From Deltaproteobacteria bacterium (GTDB lineage: Bacteria; SAR324; JACQKK01), in NCBI GenBank assembly GCA_029858165.1, contig JAOUFO010000151.1, positions 1 through 5,213 on the forward strand: 5,213 nucleotides of DNA, given 5' to 3'. A model generated the notes under the pieces. That model had not been told where the DNA came from. It worked only from the letters and a program-made list of their open reading frames with translations, and did not search any database. The position numbers and the translations under genes were made by a program. Positions 1-5,109 of this stretch are shown piece after piece; position 1 is the stretch's first letter; each line of letters starts with the position of its first letter.

Positions 1-59
1 GGCAGATTTCAGGCGCATCGCCCGTGGCAGGGGACGGGGAGTCCTCCCCCCATTCAAAT

Positions 60-74
60 CAGCCCTTTGGGCTG
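60..74 (+). repeat. Small perfect inverted repeat upstream of ftsH
   Basis: CAGCCC and GGGCTG flank a TTT loop, a 6-bp stem with a 3-nt loop. It is not followed by a T tract, so it does not look like an intrinsic terminator. If translation starts at GTG 163 it lies in the untranslated leader or in the end of an upstream gene. Its role is unknown and it could be chance. Confidence 0.35.
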
Positions 75-92
75 TGGCATGGGCCTGAGAAA

Positions 93-138
93 CCATCCAT
101 GGGATGAGTTCCACAGGGATGGCGACCGCGGTTTTTTT
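93..138 (+). promoter_or_regulatory. Possible alternative hairpins plus T7 tract in ftsH leader
   Basis: CCATCC at 93-98 can pair locally, with CATCC (94-98) against GGATG (102-106) over a 3-nt loop. It can also pair with GGATGG at 117-122 over an 18-nt loop. The two pairings are mutually exclusive. A GC-rich stretch (CCGCGG) and seven T residues at 132-138 follow, about 10 nt beyond the longer stem. This has the outline of an attenuator-like leader, but the T tract does not directly abut the stem and the stems are short. It is a weak inference. Confidence 0.2.
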
Positions 139-146
139 CATCATTC

Positions 147-154
147 AAAAAGGG
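147..154 (+). promoter_or_regulatory. Ribosome binding site deciding the ftsH GTG start
   Basis: AAAAAGGG ends 8 nt before GTG 163, a good Shine-Dalgarno distance. The candidates at TTG 67 and ATG 79 have nothing comparable in front of them. This supports reading the ORF from GTG 163, which gives an N-terminus of the usual FtsH form (V/M-NQRNRNF followed at once by the first membrane helix). Confidence 0.6.
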
Positions 155-162
155 TTGAACGA

Positions 163-1947
163 GTGAACCAACGCAACAGAAATTTTTTGGTGGGATTGAT
201 CCTGGTGGGCTTGGCCATTGTGCTGATGAACTCCATCTCCAGCCAGAAGACCGCCCCCAAAGAGATGGTTTACTCTGAATTTCTGCGCCAGTTGCGGGAG
301 GGCAAAGTGTCCGCGGTGGTGATGGAGGAACAACGCATTGAAGCCGATATGAAGGACGGCACCCAGGTGGTTTCCTACGCCCCGGAGGATAAAAACCTGC
401 TGGTCGTTTTGCGCTCCAGCGGCGCCAAAATCACCGTGCGGCCGGACCAGGGGCCCCCCTGGTATGTCTCTCTGCTGATTCACTGGGGGCCGATTCTGCT
501 GATTATCGGGGTGTGGATATTTGTGATGCGCCGCATGCAGTCCGGCAACCGGATGTTTAATGTGGGCAAAAGCAAGGCCAGGCGGATGGATGAAACCACC
601 AAACGGACCACATTCGCCGATGTGGCCGGGGTGGAGGAAGCCAAGGAAGAACTGGTGGAAATCATTCAGTTTTTAAAAGACCCCACCAAATTTAAAAAAC
701 TGGGGGGAAAAATACCCAAAGGGGTGCTGATGCTGGGTCCCCCCGGCACCGGCAAAACCCTGCTGGCCAAAGCGGTGGCGGGAGAGGCCGAAGTGCCCTT
801 CTATTCCATCAGCGGGTCCGATTTTGTGGAAATGTTTGTGGGGGTGGGGGCCAGCCGGGTTCGGGACCTGTTTGAAGAAGGACGGAAAAACACCCCCTGC
901 CTGCTGTTTATTGACGAGATTGACGCGGTGGGGCGCCACCGGGGGGCGGGGCTGGGCAGCGGCCATGATGAACGGGAACAAACCCTCAACCAGCTTTTGG
1001 TGGAAATGGATGGGTTTGACAGCGGTGAAGGGGTGATTGTGATTGCCGCCACCAACCGGGGGGATGTGTTGGACCCGGCCCTGTTGCGCCCCGGACGGTT
1101 TGACCGTCAGGTGGTGGTTCCCCTGCCGGATGTCAAAGGGCGCGAACAGATTCTGGCCATCCATTCCTCCCATGTAAAACTGGCCGAAAACACCGAACTG
1201 CTCAAAATCGCCAAGGGCACTCCCGGGTTTTCCGGGGCCGATTTGCACAATCTGGTCAATGAGGGTGCCTTGTATGCCGCCCGCCACAACAAAGACAGCG
1301 TGGAACTATCCGATCGGGAATGGGCACGGGATAAAGTGATGATGGGGCCGGAACGGCGCAGCATGTTGATGTCGGAAGAGGAAAAACGCAACACCGCCTA
1401 CCATGAGGCGGGCCACGCCCTGGTGGGGATTCTTACCCCCAAATCGGACCCGGTCCACAAAGTGACCATTATCCCCCGGGGGATGGCCCTTGGATTGACC
1501 TCGTTTCTGCCCAATGAGGAAATGCATTCCCAGGAAAAAGAATATCTGCTGGCCCGGATCGCGGTGGCCATGGGGGGGCGGGCCGCCGAGGACCTGATCT
1601 TCGGGGAGTTTACCACCGGTGCCTCCGGGGATATTCAAAGTGCCACCCAGTTGGCCCGCCGCATGGTGTGCCAGTATGGGATGAGCGAAGTGCTGGGGCC
1701 GGTGATGCTGGACAAAGGCGAGCAACAACATTTTCTGGGCCGGGATATCGGATCAGACCGCCAATACGGCGAGGCCACCGCCGAGGTGATTGACCAGGAA
1801 GTTGCCCAGATGGTGAAATCGGGGTATCTGAAAGCCAAGGAACTGTTGGCCACCAATCTGGAAAAACTCCACCAGATGGCAAAAATGCTGATTGAAAAAG
1901 AAACCATCAGTCAGGAGGATTTTCAATCCCTGATGCCGTCTGCCTGA
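163..1947 (+). CDS. ftsH: ATP-dependent zinc metalloprotease FtsH
   Basis: Membrane-anchored AAA+ protease that forms hexamers, extracts membrane and short-lived cytoplasmic proteins with ATP and degrades them. Read from GTG 163 it has 594 residues, somewhat shorter than the about 644 of E. coli because the C-terminal tail is short. Visible order: membrane helix about 8-25, small periplasmic domain, second helix about 108-125, then the AAA+ module. This has Walker A GPPGTGKT (192-199, Lys198), pore motif FVG near 225, Walker B LLFIDEID (Asp251, Glu252) and the second region of homology with arginine fingers near 309 and 312. The protease domain has the zinc motif HEAGH at 414-418 and a likely third ligand Asp490 in TGASGD. 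Nothing essential is missing. The frame stays open upstream, so a start at ATG 79 (28 extra hydrophilic residues) cannot be excluded. psd follows after 43 nt. In E. coli FtsH degrades LpxC and so balances LPS against phospholipid; that role here is only inference. Confidence 0.97.
   Translation: MNQRNRNFLVGLILVGLAIVLMNSISSQKTAPKEMVYSEFLRQLREGKVSAVVMEEQRIEADMKDGTQVVSYAPEDKNLLVVLRSSGAKITVRPDQGPPWYVSLLIHWGPILLIIGVWIFVMRRMQSGNRMFNVGKSKARRMDETTKRTTFADVAGVEEAKEELVEIIQFLKDPTKFKKLGGKIPKGVLMLGPPGTGKTLLAKAVAGEAEVPFYSISGSDFVEMFVGVGASRVRDLFEEGRKNTPCLLFIDEIDAVGRHRGAGLGSGHDEREQTLNQLLVEMDGFDSGEGVIVIAATNRGDVLDPALLRPGRFDRQVVVPLPDVKGREQILAIHSSHVKLAENTELLKIAKGTPGFSGADLHNLVNEGALYAARHNKDSVELSDREWARDKVMMGPERRSMLMSEEEKRNTAYHEAGHALVGILTPKSDPVHKVTIIPRGMALGLTSFLPNEEMHSQEKEYLLARIAVAMGGRAAEDLIFGEFTTGASGDIQSATQLARRMVCQYGMSEVLGPVMLDKGEQQHFLGRDIGSDRQYGEATAEVIDQEVAQMVKSGYLKAKELLATNLEKLHQMAKMLIEKETISQEDFQSLMPSA
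840..865 (+). other. G-quadruplex-type motif in ftsH (pore-loop codons)
   Basis: Four G runs in the coding strand (G5, G5, G3, G3) are separated by loops of 1, 6 and 3 nt, which fits the standard G3+N1-7 pattern. The runs come from valine, glycine and arginine codons of the conserved FVGVGASRVRD segment, so coding constraint may fully explain them. No folding evidence is available. Confidence 0.4.
930..956 (+). other. G-quadruplex-type motif in ftsH (after Walker B)
   Basis: Runs of G4, G6, G4 and G3 are separated by loops of 7, 1 and 2 nt, fitting the G3+N1-7 pattern. They encode the conserved VGRHRGAGLG segment just after Walker B. As with the motif about 70 nt upstream, the glycine-rich protein sequence combined with GGG/GGC codon preference may be the whole cause. 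Confidence 0.4.
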
Positions 1948-1990
1948 CGTTTCTCACCCTCCCCCATCCATCCCGACAGGTTATTCCGCC

Positions 1991-2830
1991 ATGTATTACC
2001 AAGTATTCCGCTGGTTTCCCAAAAGCGGGTTCACCCGCCTGATGGGCTGGCTGGCCGAAAAACAGTGGCCCCCTTTTTTGCTGCGTGGGTTCATCCGGGT
2101 GTATATCCGGCTGTTCCGGGTGGATATGGAGGCCTGCCCCCTGCCCCTGGAAAGTTTTTCCACCTTTAACGGGTTTTTCTCCCGGCCCATCCGCCCGGAA
2201 TTAAGGATGATAGACGCCAGCCGCAACACGGTGGTCAGTCCGGTGGACGGGCGGGTGTCCCAGGCGGGAGTAATCAGCTACAGCGAATTGGTGCAGGCCA
2301 AGGGCCATACCTATACGGTCAAGGCCCTGCTGGCCGGGGATGAATCCTGGACCAATTTTGAGGGGGGCAGTTACATCACCATTTATTTAAGCCCCAGGGA
2401 TTATCACCGCATCCATTCTCCGGTCAAAGGGCGGGTCACCCGGTTTTATTATGTTCCGGGCCAGTTGTGGACCGTCAGCCCGGCAGGGGTCAAGGGGGTT
2501 CCGGGGCTGTTTGCCCGCAATGAGCGGATCATCACCTTTGTGGAAACCGATTTCGGGGAGGTGGCGGTGGTCAAGGTGGGGGCCACGGTGGTGGGCAAGG
2601 TCAAGGTGGCCTACAGCCCGGTGGAAACCCGTATCAAGGGGGGGCGGCCTTTTGCCCAGGATTTAAAACGAGCCTATCCGGTGGAAAAAGGGCAGGAACT
2701 GGGCCGGTTTGAAATGGGATCCACCGTGATCTGTCTGTTTCCCCCGGGCAAGGTGTTTTTAAACCCCATGGCCCCGGACCAGGCCCTGGTGATGGGCCAG
2801 ACCATCGGCGTGTTGGGGGACAACCAGTAG
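1991..2830 (+). CDS. psd: Phosphatidylserine decarboxylase proenzyme
   Basis: Makes phosphatidylethanolamine by decarboxylating phosphatidylserine at the inner face of the cytoplasmic membrane, the last step of PE synthesis. The proenzyme cleaves itself at a Gly-Ser bond and the serine becomes the pyruvoyl prosthetic group. The sequence shows SPVDGRV with Asp86, YHRIHSP with His139 and His142, and MGST with Ser244. These match the Asp-His-Ser machinery of the family (E. coli Asp90, His144/His147, Ser254). Predicted chains are beta 1-243 and alpha 244-279. The 279-residue length suits the bacterial membrane-associated class (E. coli 322, with longer ends). An amphipathic, aromatic N-terminus (FRWFPKSGFTRLMGWLAE) is typical of membrane attachment. 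The ATG start has only a weak AGG about 10 nt upstream. It lies 43 nt after ftsH and 15 nt before rlmN, which suggests co-transcription. A pssA partner is not in the window. The cleavage motif reads MGST where E. coli has LGST, a mild variant. Confidence 0.96.
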   Translation: MYYQVFRWFPKSGFTRLMGWLAEKQWPPFLLRGFIRVYIRLFRVDMEACPLPLESFSTFNGFFSRPIRPELRMIDASRNTVVSPVDGRVSQAGVISYSELVQAKGHTYTVKALLAGDESWTNFEGGSYITIYLSPRDYHRIHSPVKGRVTRFYYVPGQLWTVSPAGVKGVPGLFARNERIITFVETDFGEVAVVKVGATVVGKVKVAYSPVETRIKGGRPFAQDLKRAYPVEKGQELGRFEMGSTVICLFPPGKVFLNPMAPDQALVMGQTIGVLGDNQ

Positions 2831-2845
2831 GGGCCTCGGAATTTT

Positions 2846-3961
2846 ATGGAAAACATCAAAAACCTGACCCTGGACGAATTGGGCGCCTGGATGGCCGACC
2901 ACGGGGACAAACCGTTTCGCGCCCGGCAGGTGTTCCACTGGCTGTATCAAAAACGGGCGGACCGGTTTGAGGATATGTCCACCCTGTCCAAATCCATGCG
3001 GAGTTTGCTGGAAGCCCATTTTCATCCGGGGGGGTTGGAGGGCCATTCGGTTCAGGTCTCCGCGGATTCCACCCGCAAATACACTTTTCGGCTGGATGAC
3101 GGCAACCTGATTGAAACCGTGCTGATGCCGAACAAAAACCATTACACCCTGTGTGTATCCACCCAGGCCGGATGCGCCATGGGGTGCGCCTTTTGCAAAA
3201 CGGCCACCCTGGGTCTGGCCCGTCATCTGACCCCCGGCGAAATTGTTCAGCAGGTGGTGGAGGCGTGGCGGGATGTGGAACCGGGGAACTTTATCCGCAA
3301 CATTGTGTTTATGGGGATGGGGGAGCCCCTGCACAATTACACCAATCTGGTAAAGGCGCTGGACATTCTGGCTCAGGATCACGGGTTCGGATTTTCCGCC
3401 CGCCGGATGACGGTATCCACCTCCGGGCTGGTGCCTGGGCTGCTGCGGTTTATCCGGGAGGGGGTGCGGGCCAGTCTGGCGGTTTCGCTGCATGCGGTGG
3501 ATGATGCGGTTCGGGACCGCCTGATGCCGGTCAACCGGCGGTGGAACATCGCCCAACTGCTGGATGCCTGCCGGGAATTGCCCCGGGATGCCCGCTCCCG
3601 CATCACGTTTGAATACCTGTTGCTCCAGGGGGTAAACGATTCCACGGCGGATGCCCGCAAGCTGGTCAGGCTGCTGCACGGGCTGAAATGCAAGGTGAAC
3701 CTGATCCCCTACAATGCGGTGGAGGACAGCCCGTTTAAGACCCCGTCCGTTGAAGCTGTTCGCGGGTTTCAGGAAGAACTGCTGGCCAGGGGAATGGTGA
3801 CCACGGTTCGCATATCCAAGGGGCAGGATATTCAGGCGGCCTGCGGCCAGTTGGCGGCCCTGGGGCGGCCCCCCAAGGCCCATAAAACCGGCTCCAGGCC
3901 CCCCCGGCCGGCCTCTGCCCCGGATGGTTCTGGGGGTTCCCCCCTGTCATCCACCGGTTGA
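2846..3961 (+). CDS. rlmN: 23S rRNA A2503 / tRNA A37 C2-methyltransferase RlmN
   Basis: Radical-SAM dual-specificity methyltransferase that adds a methyl group to C2 of A2503 in 23S rRNA and of A37 in some tRNAs, supporting decoding accuracy. The N-terminal part (FRARQVFHWLYQK, about 24-36) is the usual accessory domain. The iron-sulfur cluster motif CAMGCAFC supplies Cys110, Cys114 and Cys117. Cys103 in LCVSTQAGC lies 7 residues before it, like E. coli Cys118, and Cys333 in QAACGQLA matches the methyl-carrying Cys355. Glu90 (ETVLMP), MGMGEPLHNY, SLHAVDD, EYLLLQGVND and NLIPYNAVEDSPF are all typical. Both catalytic cysteines argue for RlmN; Cfr cannot be fully excluded but the housekeeping context disfavours it. 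The start at ATG 2846 fits the family and has a GGA 5 nt upstream. After QLAALGRPP the protein carries about 28 extra Pro/Ser/Gly-rich residues, an unusual tail without visible domain. Confidence 0.97.
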   Translation: MENIKNLTLDELGAWMADHGDKPFRARQVFHWLYQKRADRFEDMSTLSKSMRSLLEAHFHPGGLEGHSVQVSADSTRKYTFRLDDGNLIETVLMPNKNHYTLCVSTQAGCAMGCAFCKTATLGLARHLTPGEIVQQVVEAWRDVEPGNFIRNIVFMGMGEPLHNYTNLVKALDILAQDHGFGFSARRMTVSTSGLVPGLLRFIREGVRASLAVSLHAVDDAVRDRLMPVNRRWNIAQLLDACRELPRDARSRITFEYLLLQGVNDSTADARKLVRLLHGLKCKVNLIPYNAVEDSPFKTPSVEAVRGFQEELLARGMVTTVRISKGQDIQAACGQLAALGRPPKAHKTGSRPPRPASAPDGSGGSPLSSTG

Positions 3962-3988
3962 ACCAAACCCGAAAAATACATCTTTTTA

Positions 3989-4019
3989 TTGTGTTTTCGG
4001 AACTCTTCCTTTCTAAAAT
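3989..4019 (+). promoter_or_regulatory. Weak sigma-70-like promoter candidate
   Basis: TTGTGT at 3989-3994 (4 of 6 to TTGACA) and TAAAAT at 4014-4019 (5 of 6 to TATAAT) are separated by 19 nt, two more than ideal. They lie in the only AT-rich stretch between rlmN and the glycosyltransferase. The start site would fall near 4026, leaving a leader of about 130 nt. A second -10-like TATTAT at 4077-4082 has no -35 partner. Moderate to low support. Confidence 0.3.
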
Positions 4020-4030
4020 ATATCCGGGAT

Positions 4031-4050
4031 GGTTAATTGGGGTTAAACGG
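4031..4050 (+). repeat. Tandem direct repeat, possible operator
   Basis: GGTTAATTGG is followed directly by GGTTAAACGG, 8 of 10 positions identical. The shared GGTTAA cores are exactly 10 bp apart, about one helical turn, which would put both on the same DNA face. It sits just downstream of the promoter candidate, where an operator could act. A chance repeat remains possible. Confidence 0.35.
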
Positions 4051-4065
4051 GGAAGCGGCTTCCCC
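4049..4065 (+). repeat. Perfect inverted repeat in the leader
   Basis: GGGGAAG (4049-4055) and CTTCCCC (4059-4065) form a 7-bp stem with a 3-nt CGG loop. No run of T follows (next is CGGCAACCGG), so it is a poor intrinsic terminator for rlmN and fits better as a leader hairpin. It overlaps the last two bases of the direct repeat. Confidence 0.5.
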
Positions 4066-4085
4066 CGGCAACCGGTTATTATCTC

Positions 4086-4126
4086 CCATCGGCCCATCAG
4101 GGAAACCCGTCAATTCCCGGCGATGG
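4086..4126 (+). repeat. Compound hairpin upstream of glycosyltransferase start
   Basis: CCATCG (4086-4091) pairs with CGATGG (4121-4126). Past a bulged G4092 the stem continues with CC 4093-4094 against GG 4119-4120. After an unpaired 5-nt bulge (4095-4099), GGGAA (4100-4104) pairs with TTCCC (4114-4118) over a 9-nt loop. That gives about 13 pairs. An alternative inner pairing is GGG 4100-4102 with CCC 4106-4108 over an AAA loop. The structure ends 14 nt before the AGGAG. Its function is unknown. Confidence 0.45.
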
Positions 4127-4140
4127 ATCACCTATTTTCC

Positions 4141-4145
4141 AGGAG
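4141..4145 (+). promoter_or_regulatory. Ribosome binding site of the glycosyltransferase
   Basis: AGGAG is a strong Shine-Dalgarno core but ends 12 nt before GTG 4158, longer than the usual 5-9. No in-frame ATG lies closer; the only in-frame codon between them with start potential is CTG 4149, which is too close. The next in-frame ATG (Met22, 4221) would cut into the catalytic domain. The GTG start is therefore preferred with some doubt. Confidence 0.5.
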
Positions 4146-4157
4146 CATCTGTTTCCC

Positions 4158-5108
4158 GTGGCCCAGAAACCTTTAAACACCCCCGCCACCGAACCTTCCG
4201 TTCCCCCACGGGTGGCGGTGATGATTCCGTGCCTCAATGAGGAATTGACCATCGGCAAAGTGGTGGCTGATTTCCGCCAGGCGTTGCCCCAGGCCGGGAT
4301 TTATGTGTTTGACAACAATTCCACCGACCGCACCGCCGAGCTGGCCCGGCAGGCGGGGGCGGTGGTGATACGGGAAAAACGGCCCGGAAAAGGGATGGTG
4401 GTGGATTCCATGTTCCGCAAGCTGGATGCCGATTACTATATCATGGTGGATGGGGACGACACCTACTCCGCCAAAGATGCCCCTCAAATGCTGGAACCCC
4501 TGGTGCGGCAGGAGGCCGACATGGTGGTGGGCACCCGTTTAAAACAATACAAGGAAAAATCCTTCAGGCCCCTGCATGTGTTCGGCAACCGGTTGCTTAC
4601 CGGAATCGTCAATTGGATTTTTAAAATCCGGTTGACCGATATGCTTTCCGGCTACCGGGCCATGACCCATGAACTGGTCAAGACGGTGCCGATTCTTTCT
4701 TCCGGTTTTGAGGTGGAAACCGAGCTGACCATCCGCACCCTGGAACGGCGGTATGTGGTGCGCGAGATTCCCCTGCCCTACTATGACCGGCCCGAAGGCT
4801 CCTTTTCCAAACTGCGCACGTTTTCCGACGGGTTCCGGGTGGTGTCCAGCATCATCCAAATCACCCGGTCTTACAAGCCGTTCACATTTTTTGGGGTGAT
4901 CGCCCTGGGGTTTACCCTGGTGGGGGGGGCCTCCGGTACGGCGGTGGTGCTGGATTACATGGATGATCAGTATGTGGAGCATGTTCCCCTGGCCATTCTG
5001 GCCACCGGATGCATGATTCTGGCTTTCGGTTCGGTGGCCATCGGCATCCTGTTGAACACCATCAACCAGCGCATCAAGGAGCTGGGCCATTTGATGCGGG
5101 GGGATTGA
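4158..5108 (+). CDS. Family 2 glycosyltransferase, DPM1-like, with two C-terminal membrane helices
   Basis: Probably transfers a sugar from a nucleotide donor to a membrane lipid carrier (polyprenyl phosphate type); donor and acceptor are not determined by the sequence. The GT-A fold begins with VAVMIPCLNEE (19-29), followed by FDNNSTDRT (51-59), the metal-binding MVDGDDTY (Asp98, Asp100, Asp101) and VVGTRL. Next come DMLSGYRAM, GFEVETELTI and YYDRPEGSFSKLRTFSDGFR, the pattern of dolichol-phosphate-mannose-synthase-like bacterial enzymes. Two hydrophobic segments, about 242-265 and 278-299, anchor the C-terminus, as in GtrB/ArnC-like enzymes. The 316-residue length is normal for this group. 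The GTG start is chosen from an AGGAG 12 nt upstream. The gene is preceded by a 196-nt structured leader, so it likely has its own promoter, and is followed after 1 nt by another frame, implying an operon. A G8 run (4922-4929) lies in the codons of the first membrane helix. I cannot name a specific gene. Confidence 0.9.
   Translation: MAQKPLNTPATEPSVPPRVAVMIPCLNEELTIGKVVADFRQALPQAGIYVFDNNSTDRTAELARQAGAVVIREKRPGKGMVVDSMFRKLDADYYIMVDGDDTYSAKDAPQMLEPLVRQEADMVVGTRLKQYKEKSFRPLHVFGNRLLTGIVNWIFKIRLTDMLSGYRAMTHELVKTVPILSSGFEVETELTIRTLERRYVVREIPLPYYDRPEGSFSKLRTFSDGFRVVSSIIQITRSYKPFTFFGVIALGFTLVGGASGTAVVLDYMDDQYVEHVPLAILATGCMILAFGSVAIGILLNTINQRIKELGHLMRGD
5098..5103 (+). promoter_or_regulatory. Ribosome binding site for the partial downstream gene
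   Basis: A GGGGGG run inside the last codons of the glycosyltransferase gene ends 6 nt before ATG 5110. It can pair with the C-rich anti-Shine-Dalgarno core, and the spacing is right. This is the main reason to accept ATG 5110 as a real start. Confidence 0.45.
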
Positions 5109-5109
5109 C

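Larger units (their letters stand above)
1..162 (+). other. Upstream region of ftsH, no gene assigned
   Basis: No gene can be assigned here. The ftsH frame is open from the window edge, so TTG at 67 and ATG at 79 are possible but less likely starts. A second frame is open from position 2 and stops at TGA 86-88, and could be the C-terminal end of an upstream gene; its 28 residues (ending in ALWAVAWA) match nothing I recognise. The stretch holds short inverted repeats: GGGGA 36-40 with TCCCC 45-49, CAGCCC 60-65 with GGGCTG 69-74, and CCATCC 93-98, which can pair with two downstream partners. A T7 tract lies at 132-138. No convincing sigma-70 promoter was seen. Confidence 0.5.
3962..4157 (+). 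other. Structured intergenic leader between rlmN and the glycosyltransferase
   Basis: This 196-nt gap contains no convincing gene. Its first 60 nt are AT-rich, unlike the rest of the window, and hold a weak promoter-like pair. They are followed by a 10-bp-period direct repeat (4031-4050), a perfect 7-bp hairpin (4049-4065), an AACCGGTT palindrome (4070-4077), a longer compound hairpin (4086-4126) and a Shine-Dalgarno sequence (4141-4145). The arrangement looks like a promoter plus a folded 5' leader for the glycosyltransferase. I could not match it to a known riboswitch class. Confidence 0.5.

Noticed and set aside
48..55. CCCCATTC resembling the -10 element of a sigma-32 heat-shock promoter upstream of ftsH
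   Set aside because: No TTGAA-type -35 element lies 13-17 nt upstream; the expected place holds a G-rich stretch. In a C-run-rich sequence the match is weak.
2..88. C-terminal end of an upstream gene such as tilS, which often precedes ftsH
   Set aside because: A frame does end at TGA 86-88, but its 28 residues do not resemble the end of TilS or another family I know, and a frame this short can be open by chance.
2759..3883. Long 374-codon open frame on the - strand opposite psd and rlmN
   Set aside because: It lies antisense to two certain genes. Its product is rich in His, Gln, Gly and Pro, as expected for the complement of GC-rich coding sequence, and has no recognisable domain.
4049..4065. 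Intrinsic terminator for rlmN
   Set aside because: The stem is good but it is followed by CGGCAACCGG and not by a T run. The T5 at 3983-3987 is preceded only by A5, not by a GC-rich stem.
4057..4070. Sigma-54 promoter (GG-N10-GC) in the leader
   Set aside because: The GG and GC dinucleotides are at the wrong spacing (9 nt), the elements lack TGGCAC and TTGC context, and the site is part of a hairpin arm.
4119..4145. GGCGATGG reminiscent of the 5' part of a fluoride (crcB) riboswitch
   Set aside because: The rest of the motif, including the conserved AUAAC-type loop and the downstream pseudoknot partner with UGACUCCUAC, is absent, and the gene is not a fluoride exporter.
3958..4176. Small 72-codon + strand ORF in the rlmN-glycosyltransferase gap
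   Set aside because: It starts at TTG inside the end of rlmN without a ribosome binding site and runs through hairpins into the glycosyltransferase gene. Its composition does not resemble the neighbouring proteins.
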